From assembly GCA_030435675.1 (NCBI GenBank), contig CM059623.1, positions 12,246,092 through 12,310,091 of the forward strand: a stretch of DNA of 64,000 bases, in the 5' to 3' direction. The position numbers were made by a program, and so were the translations under genes. The notes beneath the pieces were generated by a model that was given only the letters and a program-made list of their open reading frames with translations, did not search any database and was not told the DNA's origin. The DNA comes from Steinernema hermaphroditum (Eukaryota; Nematoda; Chromadorea; Rhabditida; Steinernematidae). Shown in pieces: positions 22,720 through 35,961 of this stretch. The number at the start of each line of letters is the position of its first letter. Within the stretch, counting starts at the first letter, position 1.

Positions 22720-24511
22720 CACATCATTCTATGTTTACAAAATAAACGAGAATCTAGTGGAGATCATCCCACAATTGTGCTCTTGATCCGCTTGTCGCGC
22801 ACACATTCATATCAGCGATCTCTGAAAGCGAAACTCAAAACATAGAAAACATGACTTTTCCCGGTGATAATCCTTTGTGTCTTCATCGTTGTGGTTCCAG
22901 ATGCAGATAACTGTTACGACGAGCAGAGGCGAGCCTTAGATGCGAACAGCTTCCTAGGTGAGCGTAAATCATCACAGTGGTTTCAGACCCAATAAATGTA
23001 AAACCTGCCTTAGTTAACCAGCTAAGAAAATCTGCTGATTGGGTTGCTTAGTTGCTGATTGGCGCTAGCATGCTAGTAAGTTTTACCTATGGTTTGCTTT
23101 GACGTTTCTTATCGCCAGCAGACGGTTCCCGATTCTTCCGCCGATCACTTCCATTGACCTGCCCTTTTTGTTGTTGAAAAAAGGGGTATTAAAGTGTTCA
23201 GGGCCGATAACAGATAAGAGCAACGATAAGAGAACCGCGGTGTCATTTGAACTGACGAAACTGTTATTACCAGAAAATCATAGACCCTGTTTGCTCTCAG
23301 AATCTCCGCTGTAGTACAGGGAAGAAGCGACGTTACATAAAAGCACTTAATATCAAATGAAAACAACACACTAAACTGAATCTTTGACAGCTCTTCGCTA
23401 CTTCCATGCTTTGCCACATGTAAACTAATGGGAACTCTGCATTTTATTCGGGTTCGTTTGTCAAAATCGCAAGTCAACGACTACCGTGATTTATACCTTT
23501 CTTTTGCATTTATAAAACGTCCCGCACGTAAGCCGTTGATTCGGGAACTGGTTGACATTTCGCGGTCGACATCACACAGTATCGGATCGACTTTTTACGG
23601 TTATTTTCACTGAGACAACGAGTAGGTTAAGGATTTCAGTGATTTTCAGTGAGAGAACTAAAAACAAAGATTTTCTTGAGTACCGGAAATGTTATAAGTT
23701 CGCTTGCCTGCTATAAGCGTCGTTTTGTAATCTCCGATACGTGGTTCACTATTTTTTCAAAGGAAGACTAAAACACGCCATTGTGTACCATTGATCATGA
23801 GAGGACAGGGGTTTCTCGGGGTAGCAACTAAAGGATGTTCTAGAAGAACTGACACGTGACAAAACTCACAAAAAGGGGTGGTCGATATACCAGCAAATCC
23901 CTGAGAGAACTGTCCAAATCTTCAAAAAGGGGACGGTTTAATGGCTAAGATCCAGAACTGCCGAAAACCCTGACGAATGGTCTGTCTTGTGACCGATTCT
24001 ACTTGACAACAATACAGATAACAAGCCTATAACGCCACTTGTACAGTGGATGTGTTTGGATATGCGAGTAGAAAAATCAAGCGACGGTGACATGTCAGTT
24101 GATACTAACTGGTTGAATCTCAACAGATTCAGTTCGTAAATTGAATGCCATTTGAAAAACAGCTTTTGTGCTTTTTGGTACACTCCATTTAGTCACAAGA
24201 AGTGAGAGAGATCCACTGATCCAAAATAGAGTCCGAAAGTACCCATAACCCTCATTGAGCCATATCAAACAGGACGAAGATGTTCCGTTGCCATTGTTCT
24301 TAATGTTTCATAAAGTAGATCTGAATGAAACATTGATAAGAAGAGACATGAAGAAGGGGACCTCGCACTAGAAATTATCCGTTCAAAACACGGGCACTGT
24401 GATAAAAGGACAATCGGGTGCCGACGTCAGCGCGGATAATCAGTGCTCATTGAGAGATGGATAAATACGCGATCAACAGCACTTACTGGCGACAGTCTGT
24501 TCATTCTGACC
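22720..24511. other. intergenic
   Basis: A hydrophobic frame at about 22860-22970 (VIILCVFIVVV followed by DADNCYDEQ) resembles a signal peptide plus mature start, but it has no ATG in frame; possibly a dead secreted-protein gene. Nothing else is supported in this 1.8 kb. Confidence 0.35.
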
Positions 24512-27500
24512 ATGCGGACTATTCCTATTCTATGTATCCTATTCGCCTCGGCCCACTCCTTCTCTCTAGGAGGCTGGTTTGGGGGAATGCCCAAGGAGAA
24601 GCCTCTGAAGGGAAAGGAGCTCTGGAAGAAGGTGATAAAAGGTTTCTTCGGAATGGTTCAAGTTCACTTTATAGACAGCAGGACGGTGGCACTCAGATAT
24701 CGATGAGATCGCCGCAATTATAGCTGATCAAAGAAAGAAGACCGCCGAACGCTATGGACAAGAGGTCCACCAGGAACATAAGGAAACTGTGGAATATGCT
24801 CAGGTCGGTTGGATAAGTACGCGCCTGCTTTTACACGGATGTTTCAGCAAAAGAATAGTCCACATTCGCCCTATGCACCAGTCGATATTCCCGCGATCAA
24901 CGCTCGTCACGGTCTGGATGAGGTTCTCATCGAGGGAGACATTATTATGACTCTGTAAGTTATCCTTTCGGTTCAAATATCTGAGGAAGAGTGTGCCCTT
25001 ATTCCACGTATCCCCAGCTATGAAACGAGTTAACTGCACTTACATTTGATTGTGAGAAGTGGTAGTTGCTTTTATTCAAGGCCAGTGAATGAATGGATCG
25101 GAACAAAAAAATGGGCGGAAAGATTGGCACTCACAGGGTCCTTTTTAGATGATAGGGATTCTGTAATATGGATCACTTACCATATTAGCTTGCCATATGT
25201 TTAGTGACCAGATCAAAGCGTATTATGGCATCGATGGAGATTCCACTGCCGTTGGAAACCGCTCAAAACGTCAAGCCTACAAGCAGAAGGGCGTGTTTCC
25301 CGATTCACTCTGGAGCAATGGCCTCTACTACACCTTCGATGCGTCACTCAGTAGGCGATAAATCCCCCTATCTACTTAACCAAACGATTAGATCAAAACA
25401 CAAAGGACAAAGCGGAAGAAGCGATCAAATTCTGGCAGGACCACACGTGCATCAAGTTCACCAAAACCGACGATCCCAAATCGGCCCCGGTGAAGCCTGT
25501 GGTCAGGTTCTTCCCAGGAAACGGCTGTAACAGTAATCTCGGACGCGATACAAATACCGGAGTGGAGGAACAAGTCATCAATCTGGAACCTGGAAAATGC
25601 GAGACAGTACGTTTCACGATGGTGCGAAGTAGTGGTAGATGTGAGTTTTTAGATGGACGTGGCAGCACACGAGATCGCACACGCCCTCGGCTTCATCCAC
25701 GAACAAAGCCGGTGGGATCGCGACAACTACATCACCGTTGAGACGGCGAACATCAAAGTAAGAGATTAAATAATGAAGGAAGGTTGATTCACCCTTTTTT
25801 CAGAAAGGCGACGAAGATCAATTCAAAATTGTTTCTAAGGACGAGAACGAAAACTACGGAAAGCCGTACGATTACCGAGGCATCATGCACTACTTCGACA
25901 CGTAAGTAGGCAGGTCGCAGATTTCAGCACGATTCGCAGAATCCAAGTGGCGACATCATCTCAACCACAAGTGGCGGTGTTTGAGATGATGTCGAGTAAA
26001 AGATGGGCACATCTGACATTCAACTTGCTCAATTTTTCTCCTACTACAAGACCTTTTCAGTGCTTTCGTCGATGACTCAAAACCTGGCGCCAAGACGATG
26101 ATCGCCAAAAACCCCGACTACCAAATGTCCCTCGGTAACGCCTTTAAACCGGCCTTCGGCGACATCTACGTGATGAACATGCTCTACTCCTGCTACGGTG
26201 AGATCTCGTCTTCCCTTCGCAAAACAGAGGGTTCCTTTAGATAAGTGCGCGGCCTCTGGTACTGTATGCCAGAACGAAGGAAAACCTAATCCCGCCAACT
26301 GCGCCGTCTGCGATTGTCCCAGTGGATTCGCCGGAGACGACTGCTCTCAGCGTCCCGGTCCGACGCCTCCTTTGACCTGTGGTGAAGACCTGACGGCCAC
26401 CGAGGATTGGCAAACACTTGATAGTCGTGGTGTGGTCGGACTCGGAAACACTAAGAGCACTGACCCAAGGACCACGACGGTTGGGTGTACGTGGCATATC
26501 AAAGCTCCTGAGGGAAAGCTGGTCGAATACGTGGTGAAATTCATCGGAATACACGGGCAAAAGGCGGATATGCATTGCAGCCCTCAATGTTCACTTGCTG
26601 GTCTCAGTCTCAAAGGCATTGAGCCGACATGGGTTCCCGAAGGAATGCGCGTTTGCTGCATGAGCCAAGCGAACAAGAATGTGAAGACGAAGTCGAATCT
26701 GTTGATTCTGGAGGCCTACAGCAGCTTCTACTACACGGAATTTGAGATTGATTATAGAACTGGTAAGTGTTCCAATGTGGCGACTTTACTATCTTGGGTA
26801 GTCGGGACTAAAATCGTGAAAGGGGGAAATATGAAAACCTTGTGAAAACAATATTCGTTAAGGGCAGAAAAGGTGAAAATTCAAGAACAAAACTTTCTTT
26901 GTTTTAGTGGATGATGATGTGACCACGACCACTGAGGAACCTACTACCACAACTGAAGAGCCGACGACGACCACGGAGGAGCCCACCACGACCACAGAAG
27001 AGCCCACCACGACCACGGAGGAGCCCACTACTACCACGGAGGAGCCCACGACGACCACAGAAGAGCCGACGACGACCACTGAGGAGCCGACGACCACCAC
27101 GGAGGAGCCCACCACGACCACAGAAGAGCCCACCACAACCACGGAGGAGCCCACCACGACCACAGAAGAGCCGACGACGACCACCGAAGAGCCGACGACG
27201 ACCACAGAGGAGCCCACCACGACCACGGAGGAGCCGACGACCACCACGGAGGAACCCACCACGACCACAGAAGAGCCGACGACGACCACTGAGGAGCCGA
27301 CGACGACCACGGAGGAGCCCACCACGACCACAGAAGAGCCGACGACGACCACTGAGGAGCCGACGACGACCACGGAGGAGCCCACCACGACCACAGAAGA
27401 GCCCACCACGACCACGGAGGAGCCCACCACGACCACAGAAGAGCCCACCACGACCACAGAAGAGCCGACGACGACCACCGAAGAGCCGACGACGACCACA

Positions 27501-29551
27501 GAGGAGCCCACCACGACCACGGAGGAGCCCACTACTACCACGGAGGAGCCCACGACGACCACAGAAGAGCCGACGACGACCACTGAGGAGCCGACGACCA
27601 CCACGGAGGAGCCGACGACGACCACGGAGGAGCCCACCACGACCACAGAAGAGCCCACCACGACCACAGAAGAGCCGACGACGACCACCGAAGAGCCGAC
27701 GACGACCACAGAGGAGCCCACCACGACCACGGAGGAGCCCACTACTACCACGGAGGAGCCCACGACGACCACAGAAGAGCCGACGACGACCACTGAGGAG
27801 CCGACGACCACCACGGAGGAGCCCACCACGACCACAGAAGAGCCCACCACAACCACGGAGGAGCCCACCACGACCACAGAAGAGCCGACGACGACCACCG
27901 AAGAGCCGACGACGACCACAGAGGAGCCCACCACGACCACGGAGGAGCCGACGACCACCACGGAGGAACCCACCACGACCACTGAGGAACCCACCACAAC
28001 CACCGAGGAGCCGACGACGACCACTGAGGAGCCGACGACCACCACGGAGGAACCCACCACGACCACTGAGGAGCCCACCACAACCACCGAGGAGCCGACG
28101 ACGACCACTGAAGAGCCGACGACGACCACTGAGGAGCCGACGACGACCACGGAGGAACCCACTACTACCACAGAAGAGCCCACCACAACCACGGAGGAGC
28201 CGACGACGACCACTGAGGAGCCGACGACCACCACGGAGGAACCCACCACGACCACTGAGGAGCCCACCACAACCACCGAGGAGCCGACGACGACCACTGA
28301 AGAGCCGACGACGACCACTGAGGAGCCGACGACGACCACGGAGGAACCCACTACTACCACAGAAGAGCCCACCACAACCACGGAGGAGCCGACGACGACC
28401 ACTGAAGAGCCCACTACTACCACTGAGGAGCCCACCACGACCACTGAGGAGCCGACGACGACCACTGAAGAGCCCACTACTACCACTGAGGAGCCCACCA
28501 CGACCACTGAGGAGCCGACGACGACCACGGAGGAACCCACTACCACAGAAGAGCCCACCACGACCACGGAGGAGCCGACGACGACCACAGTGGCAAAGAC
28601 TACCACGGCTGTTCCCGCCAGATGCCCCTTCGACTACCAGATACTCAGTGCTGATGGAACGCTCTGCTATTGCACTTACGCTCTGCCACTACCGTATGAA
28701 ACCGCAAATCGGATGTGTGCCAACACTGGCGGAGTCATCTCCATGTCTCAGCCATCAGCTGATGAGACTAAGCTTAAAGGTCAGCTGTTTTATCGCTCCC
28801 TCTCTTACAGAAGTTTTCACAGATGCCCTAATCAAGAAATCGCAGTGCTCTCCGCTTCGACGCATCGACGGCTACTGGCATGGCATGAACAACGGAATGT
28901 GTGGAATCCTCAACTTCGACACCAACATGTACCACTACCAGAACTGCCTCGCCATTTCGGATCAGCCGCCAGTCGGATCAGCAGGATTCATCTGTCAGTC
29001 TCCGTCCGTAGGAGGCGCTCCGCCAGAACCATCCACCGAAGCCCCAACAACTACGGTAGCGCCCATTACGACCACAGCCACAACTACGATAGCGCCCACT
29101 ACAACCACCACCGCCAATCCAACAGGAGGGCCAGAGGTGAAGACGCATAACTTCGGAAACTACATCCTCTCGACGACCGAGCTTCCGTTCGCTGAGGCGA
29201 AGGCTTACTGTGAATCTCAGGGAACGAAGATGCTTACTTTGCACAAAAAGGGCACCGAGAAGATGATCCAACGCGTCTTCAACCAAATAAACAAGGACGG
29301 CGCCAACATCTTCTGGATCGGGCTTCATAAGCCCGCAGGAACCGATTCGAAGTTTGCCTGGGAAGACGGATCCGCAGTGGATTACACGAACTGGGGCAAG
29401 GGCCTGCCCAAAGCAAAGGCGGATGAGGAGTGCGCAGCGGTAAGAGATGACCACATGATGAGATTTGTAAGAGCTGATTTAGTACTGGGACCCGAACTGG
29501 ACGGCACTGAACTGCAACTGGAAGCAGGTCTTCGTTTGCCAGAGAAAGTGA
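24512..29551 (+). CDS. astacin metalloprotease with EGF, CUB, giant Thr/Glu/Pro repeat and two C-type lectin domains
   Basis: Twelve exons (24512-24631, 24675-24803, 24848-24954, 25205-25350, 25392-25606, 25653-25757, 25804-25901, 26061-26197, 26241-26762, 26908-28779, 28811-29439, 29483-29551) join in frame to 1382 residues. Signal peptide MRTIPILCILFASAHS; a prodomain; a basic NRSKRQAY processing site at about residue 140; an astacin domain with the zinc site HEIAHALGFIHEQSRWDRD and Met-turn IMHYF; an EGF-like CDCPSGFAGDDC; a CUB-like domain (CTWHI to FEIDYRT); about 80 TTTTEEP heptads, probably O-glycosylated; then two C-type lectin-like domains split by a shorter Thr-rich linker, the second with WIGLH, WEDGSAVDYTNW and NCNWKQVFVC. 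A secreted nematode NAS-type protease. Intron 10 is only 31 bp. Activity is likely because all zinc ligands are present. Confidence 0.92.
26917..28590 (+). repeat. 21-bp coding minisatellite (TTTTEEP)n, about 80 units
   Basis: In-frame 21-bp repeat within exon 10. Units vary only at synonymous positions (GAGGAG/GAAGAG, CCC/CCG, ACC/ACG/ACT), with one 18-bp unit near 28538 (TTTEEP). Longer duplications are superimposed: blocks containing CCCACTACTACCACGGAGG recur near 27026, 27527 and 27737, the last two 210 bp (10 units) apart. The opposite strand is also open throughout (Gly-Ser-Val), an artefact. Confidence 0.97.
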
Positions 29552-30318
29552 TTCTCATCTATAACATAGATTCCATACGAAGCTATTCAAAGAACAAAAA
29601 TAAATTTCTAATTAATCGGTCTTTTGTTGGAAGGTCGCCTATCTTGAAAAGGAATTCCAAACTACGGATTGAGATGGACGAATTCTTGCGGTAGAATATG
29701 CCTTGGTCCATGTCAAATCCAGTCGAAACAAAATGGTCTTAAACCATCTTCCGTTAACGCCAACATTCAACAGAAGGGCCTATGTTGTTCACAAAGATTG
29801 CTTAAGACAGCTTTGCCCATGGACTTAGGCAACGCAACTCGATGTGTCAATTCGCACAGCTGCGCGACATGCCGTATCCTTATTTTAGGTATCGGAACGG
29901 GGGCTGCAACCACTGTCGCGTGGAACACGAATCTACCTGCAGAAATGTGATCTTCCCTGGAAGAGGACTCACATTCGGAACGGCCTTTACTGGTCATTGT
30001 TCATTGGCCCTTAACGCACCATTGATCAAACTTGGCATGCGGGATCGTAATGCCGCACTAATGTATAATTGTAGTAACGAAGCTGTTTACGTTTGATTCA
30101 TGCATTGTGTGTTTACAGAATTATCCTTGCCCTTCTATAAACAGAAATCACGAACTAATAATTTACTTATTTTGAAACAAGAAAGAGGTGACTTCATTCA
30201 CAAAACGGTACTTTTCTTTCTTCGTTTTCCTCCGTTTATATCAATCTGATTTTCCTGATATACACGCCATACTCTTCTGGAGATCTCCGAACGAAGTCCT
30301 TTTAGATTCAAAGCTGAC
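29552..30318. other. intergenic, possible orphan exon
   Basis: AATAAA at about 29600 serves the astacin gene. A plus-strand 84-codon frame at 29842-30096 has six cysteines and follows a plausible TTATTTTAG acceptor (about 29889), but no upstream exon or known motif supports it. Otherwise empty. Confidence 0.35.
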
Positions 30319-31350
30319 ATGGCCTTAACGAACTGGTCAATATCGGATGCAACTCTATTGGAAGTAGCCCACATAGCCGTTCCGATCTATGGAGTGCTAT
30401 GCGCCCTTAGTCAGATTCTAAATAGTATTCTCATCCTGGTTACCTTTAGGTAAGGGTCACTGGTCCATAATCAATGATTTCTCCTCTTTTCCAGGTCCCC
30501 TCGCCTCCGGAGTAACTGCAACGTACTAATCGCTGCTCAAGCTCTATGTGAAATGATCTTCGGCTGGAGTTTTCCCTACTTCACCTACAATGTTCTTAAT
30601 AATCGACTCGTAACAAATGCTCAATGTTTCGTGGCGCAAATGATTCCAATGGCCGGTATGAATATGGCTCATTGGATGATCTTGTTCATCGGACTCGATC
30701 GCTATCTCTGCGTAGGGCATGCGCTATGGTAAGTGTGGAGTCCCTGACAAATGACTCGTTTTATAGGTATAGATCCGTTCAACGAAGGCATTATTTTGGC
30801 GCCTATGCCATCACCGCCCTTGTCTCCTATGCGATAGTTGTCACGACACAGTATCTTACACAATCGGACGAGAAAGTTTTGTGTTTTCTGGCCGAAGCTT
30901 TCTCAGAATCGACGAAAACAGGATGGGCCATAGCGCAGTGTTGTCTAAATGTCGGTGTCATCGCCATCTATGTGAAACTCTTCCGATTGCTCAAAAGACG
31001 AGCGAGTGACGTCGACGTAGAAACGAAGAAGATCGTCAAGGCGATATTCGTTATTGTAACCGTTTACGTTCTTGGCTATGGAATCGCAATTTATTTGCTC
31101 ATCGCTTCCAGAATTATGTTTACAGAGTAAGCTCTTGTTTGGTGCAGTTATCTTAAGTCTCAGTCTGAACCTCATCCAAGTTGCCGAGTTCTTCCTTGCC
31201 ATATTCGCCACCGCCAGCCTGGACGTCCCGTTTCTCGTCTACTACACGCAGTCGGCTGTGTACAAGACCGAGATCCGCATATTCTTTGGACTCTCAACAC
31301 AAGTGCTCGTCCAACCGGCGCTTACATCAACCACCATGCGAATTAAGTGA
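30319..31350 (+). CDS. seven-transmembrane chemoreceptor, srsx-like GPCR
   Basis: Exons 30319-30449, 30495-30728, 30767-31126, 31164-31350; 303 residues, typical for the family. Seven hydrophobic segments can be followed. TM1 is LCALSQILNSILILVTF, ending at the SPRLRSNCNVLIA loop that is characteristic of srsx receptors. TM3 ends in FIGLDRYLCV, the DRY-equivalent, followed by YRSVQRR. TM5-7 include VGVIAIYVKLF, IFVIVTVYVLGYGI and EFFLAIFATASLDVPFLVYY; the usual NPxxY is not conserved, as is common in nematode receptors. Expected in sensory cilia; ligand unknown. A singleton here, surrounded by unrelated secreted-protein genes. Confidence 0.85.
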
Positions 31351-32472
31351 CATGATATGCCTAATGTACTCTATTCTATTCTACTCGAGGCAGACCGAGT
31401 GTGGTCGACTGAATAGAGCCCGGTGAGAAGTCGAGCGCACATAAACACAGCTGAAATCAGACAGTTCCCATAAAGCAGGTCTACGAAATATGAAGCATTA
31501 ACGATGGATCAGGCTTGTCGTTCCGGGACCGACGATTGTACTCTCATCTTTCCTCGTTTTACACGGAAAACGTGGAAGGCTCATCCTGAAATTGACATGC
31601 AACGATGGAATGGAAGTAGCATACTGAAGACATGCGTTCACATGGAAAAGATTGGTCCCGACACGATTTGTGGTCTTTCAGTCTCGAAGGCATAGTGGCA
31701 TTGAACTGGAAGCCATTCCCGGGAAAGCACTGATCGATTCTATGTTGTTGTTGATGATTGTTAATGTTCATGAGTTCAATTGAATGTGTTTTGACGACTG
31801 TAGCGACACTATTCCCCGAGTGGATGGTCCCGAATGGAACACCCTGAGAGTGACACGATTTCCTGCCACACCGGCCTCTCTGGGACTGTTTGTGTGGCTT
31901 ATTGCGAACGTGTCTGATTTGTAATCAGTCGGGGTTGGTTCAACGCCGATGTGGCGGGGAATTTGGATGCTACCGTAATGATCAGGGTATTCTCGGTGGG
32001 TCCAACGGCCCACGTCCCTGTTGTCTGAAACCGACCGAATGATCATTGCAGCCGCTTTTCGAATGATCAAAAGTGACCACTCCCTACTTTGTCTGATGTC
32101 TGAAAGCAACCGATCCTCAGCGAGCATTCCTATCGTTACTTGCTCACACGAATAAAAACGCACACTCACCAGACCCGTCGGCAAGATAACTGCTTTTATT
32201 TAAGTGCGACCCAGCAAGCCAATGGATGGCCTAACGGTCACGAAGACCCCGAAGAACTCACTTGAACTGTGTTCCTATGTCTGTGCTAAAACCGAAACAC
32301 AGTGGTTTGCTTTTCTCCTTTTCTTATAAGGAAGTGAGAGAGAATTCTTTGGTTATAGCCAGGGAGACGTGTGCTTCTATCGCTTTCAAAATGCAAACCA
32401 CGAATACATTATGCCTTTCTTTTTTATCGTTCCAAATCGATGATTTCCACTTCTGCCATCTTGTCTTACAAG
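31351..32472. other. intergenic with tRNA-like repeat
   Basis: Apart from the tRNA-Thr-like repeat near 31890, nothing is supported. Confidence 0.35.
31885..31960 (+). repeat. tRNA-Thr-like repeat (SINE-like), copy 2
   Basis: ACTGTTTGTGTGGCTTATTG (A-box-like), an anticodon arm CTGA-TTTGTAA-TCAG with TGT at the anticodon position, and a B-box-like GGTTCAACGCC. The four-base-pair anticodon stem is intact here, whereas no acceptor stem closes. It matches the copy at 13885 over about 40 bp, so this is a dispersed tRNA-derived repeat rather than a gene. Confidence 0.5.
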
Positions 32473-33263
32473 ATGCGAGCTCTTCTTTTCCTCCCCTTGC
32501 TTTTCTGTGCTTCACAGGCCAGCTACAACTATCGTCGTGTTTACAAGAACGCTCCAACGATGGAAGTGCTTGTAAGTAACGCTGTTTCCCAAGTCACCAC
32601 CAGCGTTTCACTGATAGGGCGTGGTGCACACGGCCGACTGCTACGAAGCCGGCACCTACAACGATGTCACCATAAACGTCGGATTCATCGACGAAAGCGA
32701 CACTTTGCTTTGGAAAATTCAACTTCCGCCGATCAAAGGAAAAGGCAATCTTGATCGGAACCAGTATACGGAAGTTGTAGGTTCTGCTAGGAGTCTATCG
32801 CTATCGATGGAGTTGATTTCTAGAGCAAAAATGTTTCCCGGGAGGAGATCGATCGAGTCGAGGAGGCTTGCTTTAACTACGCCAAGACTAAGCCCGAATT
32901 TTCACTGAGATACAAAATGTGCATGTACTCGAACATTTTGAGTTTCGATGTATTCACTGTTGTTCAGTACGGTCCCGCGTGGAAACCCGGCACAATCGAT
33001 ATCGCCTTGACGTATACAACGCAGTATGCATATACCGTACTTTTTCTTATCGAATGCCTTCTTCTAGAAACGGAGGCTTTATCTATGATGCGACCGCTTA
33101 CCAACCCGTGGAGCACTGCGACTACGACTGGGTTCATTTGTTCTACAACATGAAACTAAGAAAGAACGTGAAGGAAGTTTACCTGCGGAAATATCACACG
33201 ACCCACAAAAATTACCTTCCATCCAAATTTTTCGTAGTGGGCGACACTTTCCCTGATATTTGA
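32473..33263 (+). CDS. secreted PLAT-like family member J (type I)
   Basis: Exons 32473-32571, 32618-32776, 32824-33023, 33068-33263; 217 residues. Signal peptide MRALLFLPLLFCASQASY, then YRRVYKNA. Exon 2: HTADCYEAGTYNDVTI, DTLLWKI, GNLDRNQYTEV. Exon 3: EEACFNYAK, YKMC, AWKPGTIDIAL. Exon 4: HCDYDWVHLF and a long basic C-terminal segment. The third intron has two possible donors three bases apart (GC at 33021 or GT at 33024); GT is chosen. Most similar to K (35141) by the CDYDW motif and the loss of distal cysteines. Confidence 0.85.
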
Positions 33264-35140
33264 ATTTTCACTGCATCAACCCAATACTTTTCCTTTATGA
33301 CATGTGGATATGTTTCGCTTAAATCGTCAGTGTCAAGGCTGTAAGAATACACATGTCTGTAATAAATATGTAGTAATTATAGAAGCTGTAGAAAGCAGAG
33401 AAGACACCGCGGAAAGGGTTGGAAAGCGACACAGAATAATGAAGTATCATTTAGGTAGAGGAAGACCATCTACGAACACGGAAAACGACGAGAAACAACG
33501 AAACTACGACCAACAACGGAACATGCCATATAAAGGCATCAATCGGATAAGCGGGACCACAGATGGAAAGCGAGGACAACAGACAATGACGAACACAGAA
33601 AACCCGGAGTCAAACGGTCAAGTTTAAAGCTTTTTAGAGGTGTTAGAAATCAAATGAAAATGGTTTTATTTTAGAAAACGAAAATGCAACTTTTCAATCG
33701 ATAAAGCGATGATTCATAGGACCCGCGGACGCACCGGAAGTGATGATGGGCGGAGCTACGAACTGCGGGAAAGCTTGCCGCATCAGCTATAGGAGGGACT
33801 TCCACTAAATCGATTGATTCCAGACATAAAAACTACCCTGCGGCGCGTACAGGAAGCAATATATAAGAGCGGCTCATAGTCACTAAGATCGAAGCTCACG
33901 ACAGAGGTCCCCTAGCGTGAGGGACGGCTGCAGCTGGACGGCTAGCCTGGAGTGGTTCTGGAGCCGTGTGATACCTGCGTGGGACCAAGGGCGTGTTAGG
34001 AGCCCGGTCCATTTTTCGTGTGATTGCTTGGTTGCGTGTGTGAACATAAAAGGGTGATCCCCTCAGGTGTGTGACATCCTCACCCGGGGTCTTCTGATCA
34101 GTGGCAGGGGACGTGTTTACGACGATTGAGACTGATTAGAACGTGTCCAGCGCTCTTAGAGTTCAGGCAATAAAACCTAATTTAACTTCAGTCTTCAAAG
34201 GTGACGCTCAGATATAAGAGAATATGCTACTATGTGATTTGACATCAATTGCTCTCTACGGACAAACATGCTTAAATTGCGAATTTTTACACGATATTTA
34301 GCCAAATGTAGGCAAAATCTGAAGGTACCTCCCCTCTAAACCCTACAAGAATACGTGAAACGGCATACCAAAATTGGCAGTATTGTCGCTGTCAAAAATC
34401 GGAAAAGGATCATCTAAATTCCGGATCATATGCTGAGCTACCAAGACTATAGGGATCGCTTAAAATCAGTAGGCATGAGCCTAAGTCACAATTTCTTCAC
34501 TGCGACGATATTTGCCAACGGCGATTTTGTAATGACGATTATGTCGGTCGTCGATCCACTAGCAGTTCTCGAATCAGCGTTACAGTCCTTCGATTTTTGA
34601 TCTTTCTGTAATAGAGGCGAAAATGATATGGAATAATTTTATCGGAAAAACAGAGCTGTGCACTGTGGAACTGCCTTGATGGGTCCCGCGACAACACACC
34701 TGAATATACACACCTTTTTGGATAAAAAAAGCTCGTAGTACTGCGCCTAGAATGGCCAGTCCCAACACCCAAGACCTAGAGCAAAGGACAACTTAGAGCA
34801 AAATCTATCTGGGTCGAAATTTTGCTTGTTAGCTTCATAGCGATTCATGGCGCACCTAGGAGATTATTATTTCCTTATTTGTCCTAAGACCTCAAAGAAA
34901 ATACATTGCTAATTGCTAATATGTTTTCAAATCCTCGCGAAACAAAGCCGAACGATTCTAGTTATGCGGCGATTGCACATCTGAAAGCGAAATGCCAAGA
35001 GGAAGCCTGCAAGCACACTAAAAATGGATTTTGTGCGGGTTTCGTCCCCACCCCTCGCCATTGCTCGCACCAGAAATGCACGCTCCGCATACATTATGGC
35101 CATCTTCTTAAAGATAACAACGGAACGGTTCGGAGCGGCG
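33264..35140. other. intergenic, possible LTR-like leader
   Basis: At 33855-34090 a TATA-like ATATATAAGAGC is followed by G-rich transcribed-leader-like sequence and TGGCAGGGGACG; this could be the remnant of a retroelement LTR and leader, but no matching second copy exists here. No gene is supported in this 1.9 kb. Confidence 0.35.
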
Positions 35141-35961
35141 ATGAGACGCCTCCTCCTTCTCGCTCTGCTCTTGTGTGCTTCAGAAGTGGAAGCAAACCAA
35201 AGTTGGCGAATCTATCGGAATTCGACGAAGCTACAAGTAAAGGTGAGTCCACAAGCAGCCTTTGTGTCGTGCGTTCATCATTGCGCATTTACAGATCGCG
35301 GTTCACACATCCAACTGCTTTAAATCTGGAACTACCCATAATTTGGTTGTCGAAGCTGGATTTCTCAATGACAAGAACATTCTCCATTGGAAGGTCGCTT
35401 CTTCCGAAATAAATAATGACGACCTTCAACGAGATATGAACGTCGAGAGGGTGAGCTCCTCTCTGCACTAAGGCATGCCTGCCTCTCTTTCAGGTGATTG
35501 ACGTGCCTCGGAGCACGATCGAACACATGGAATCGGTTTGTGCCTCGTACGCAGCGTATGAGAGGGACATAACCGCTAAATACGAGAGTTGCATGCTCAA
35601 TGCAAATGTTGTGAACATGCGGCTGCTACATCACCGTCCGTTTTATGCGTTTGGTTCCGCATGGAGACTCGGAAACGTGTCTCTCAGTCTGTCTTATGAA
35701 CTGGCGGACGGAGGACTCAAGTATAACTGGATCGAATTCAAAACGCACGACAACTGTGATTACGATTGGGCCGACCATTCAGAGATACCTTCGCAGCACG
35801 GATACGTATTAAATTTCTACCTGAGGATTGATCACACTACCGCCGATAAAGCCGAGATGTGGCTTCCCTGTAGGCGGTACTTTTTACCCGGCGATTTCAT
35901 CGCGCCCACACTCATATCAGGCCGTAGTGGTTGTCCTGGCTTTACAAAAAATTGGGACTAA
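35141..35961 (+). CDS. secreted PLAT-like family member K (type I, intron 3 lost)
   Basis: Exons 35141-35242, 35295-35450, 35494-35961; 241 residues, the longest member. Signal peptide MRRLLLLALLLCASEVEA, then WRIYRNSTKLQVK. Exon 2: HTSNCFKSGTTHNLVV, NILHWKV, DDLQRDMNVER. Exon 3 and 4 are fused without the phase-2 intron: ESVCASYAAY, YESC, AWRLGNVSLSL (W-K-P became W-R-L), then NCDYDWADH. The C terminus is extended by about 30 residues (FLPGDFIAP to FTKNWD). The fused exon shows clean intron loss with no residual splice sites. Confidence 0.85.

Noticed and set aside
22855..22975. Signal-peptide-like hydrophobic frame followed by a cysteine-bearing start
   Set aside because: The frame has a stop instead of an ATG at its beginning and no downstream exon was found; at most a dead gene.
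26858..28606. A 582-residue minus-strand open frame of Gly-Ser-Val repeats
   Set aside because: It is the mirror of the 21-bp TTTTEEP repeat: the repeat contains no stop on the opposite strand. The plus strand is embedded in a spliced astacin gene.
29842..30096. Six-cysteine 84-codon frame after the astacin gene
   Set aside because: A possible acceptor precedes it, but no upstream exon or signal peptide joins in phase and no family is recognised.
33855..34180. Possible solo LTR with TATA box and leader
   Set aside because: No second copy, no target duplication and no bounded TG...CA ends could be found in the window.
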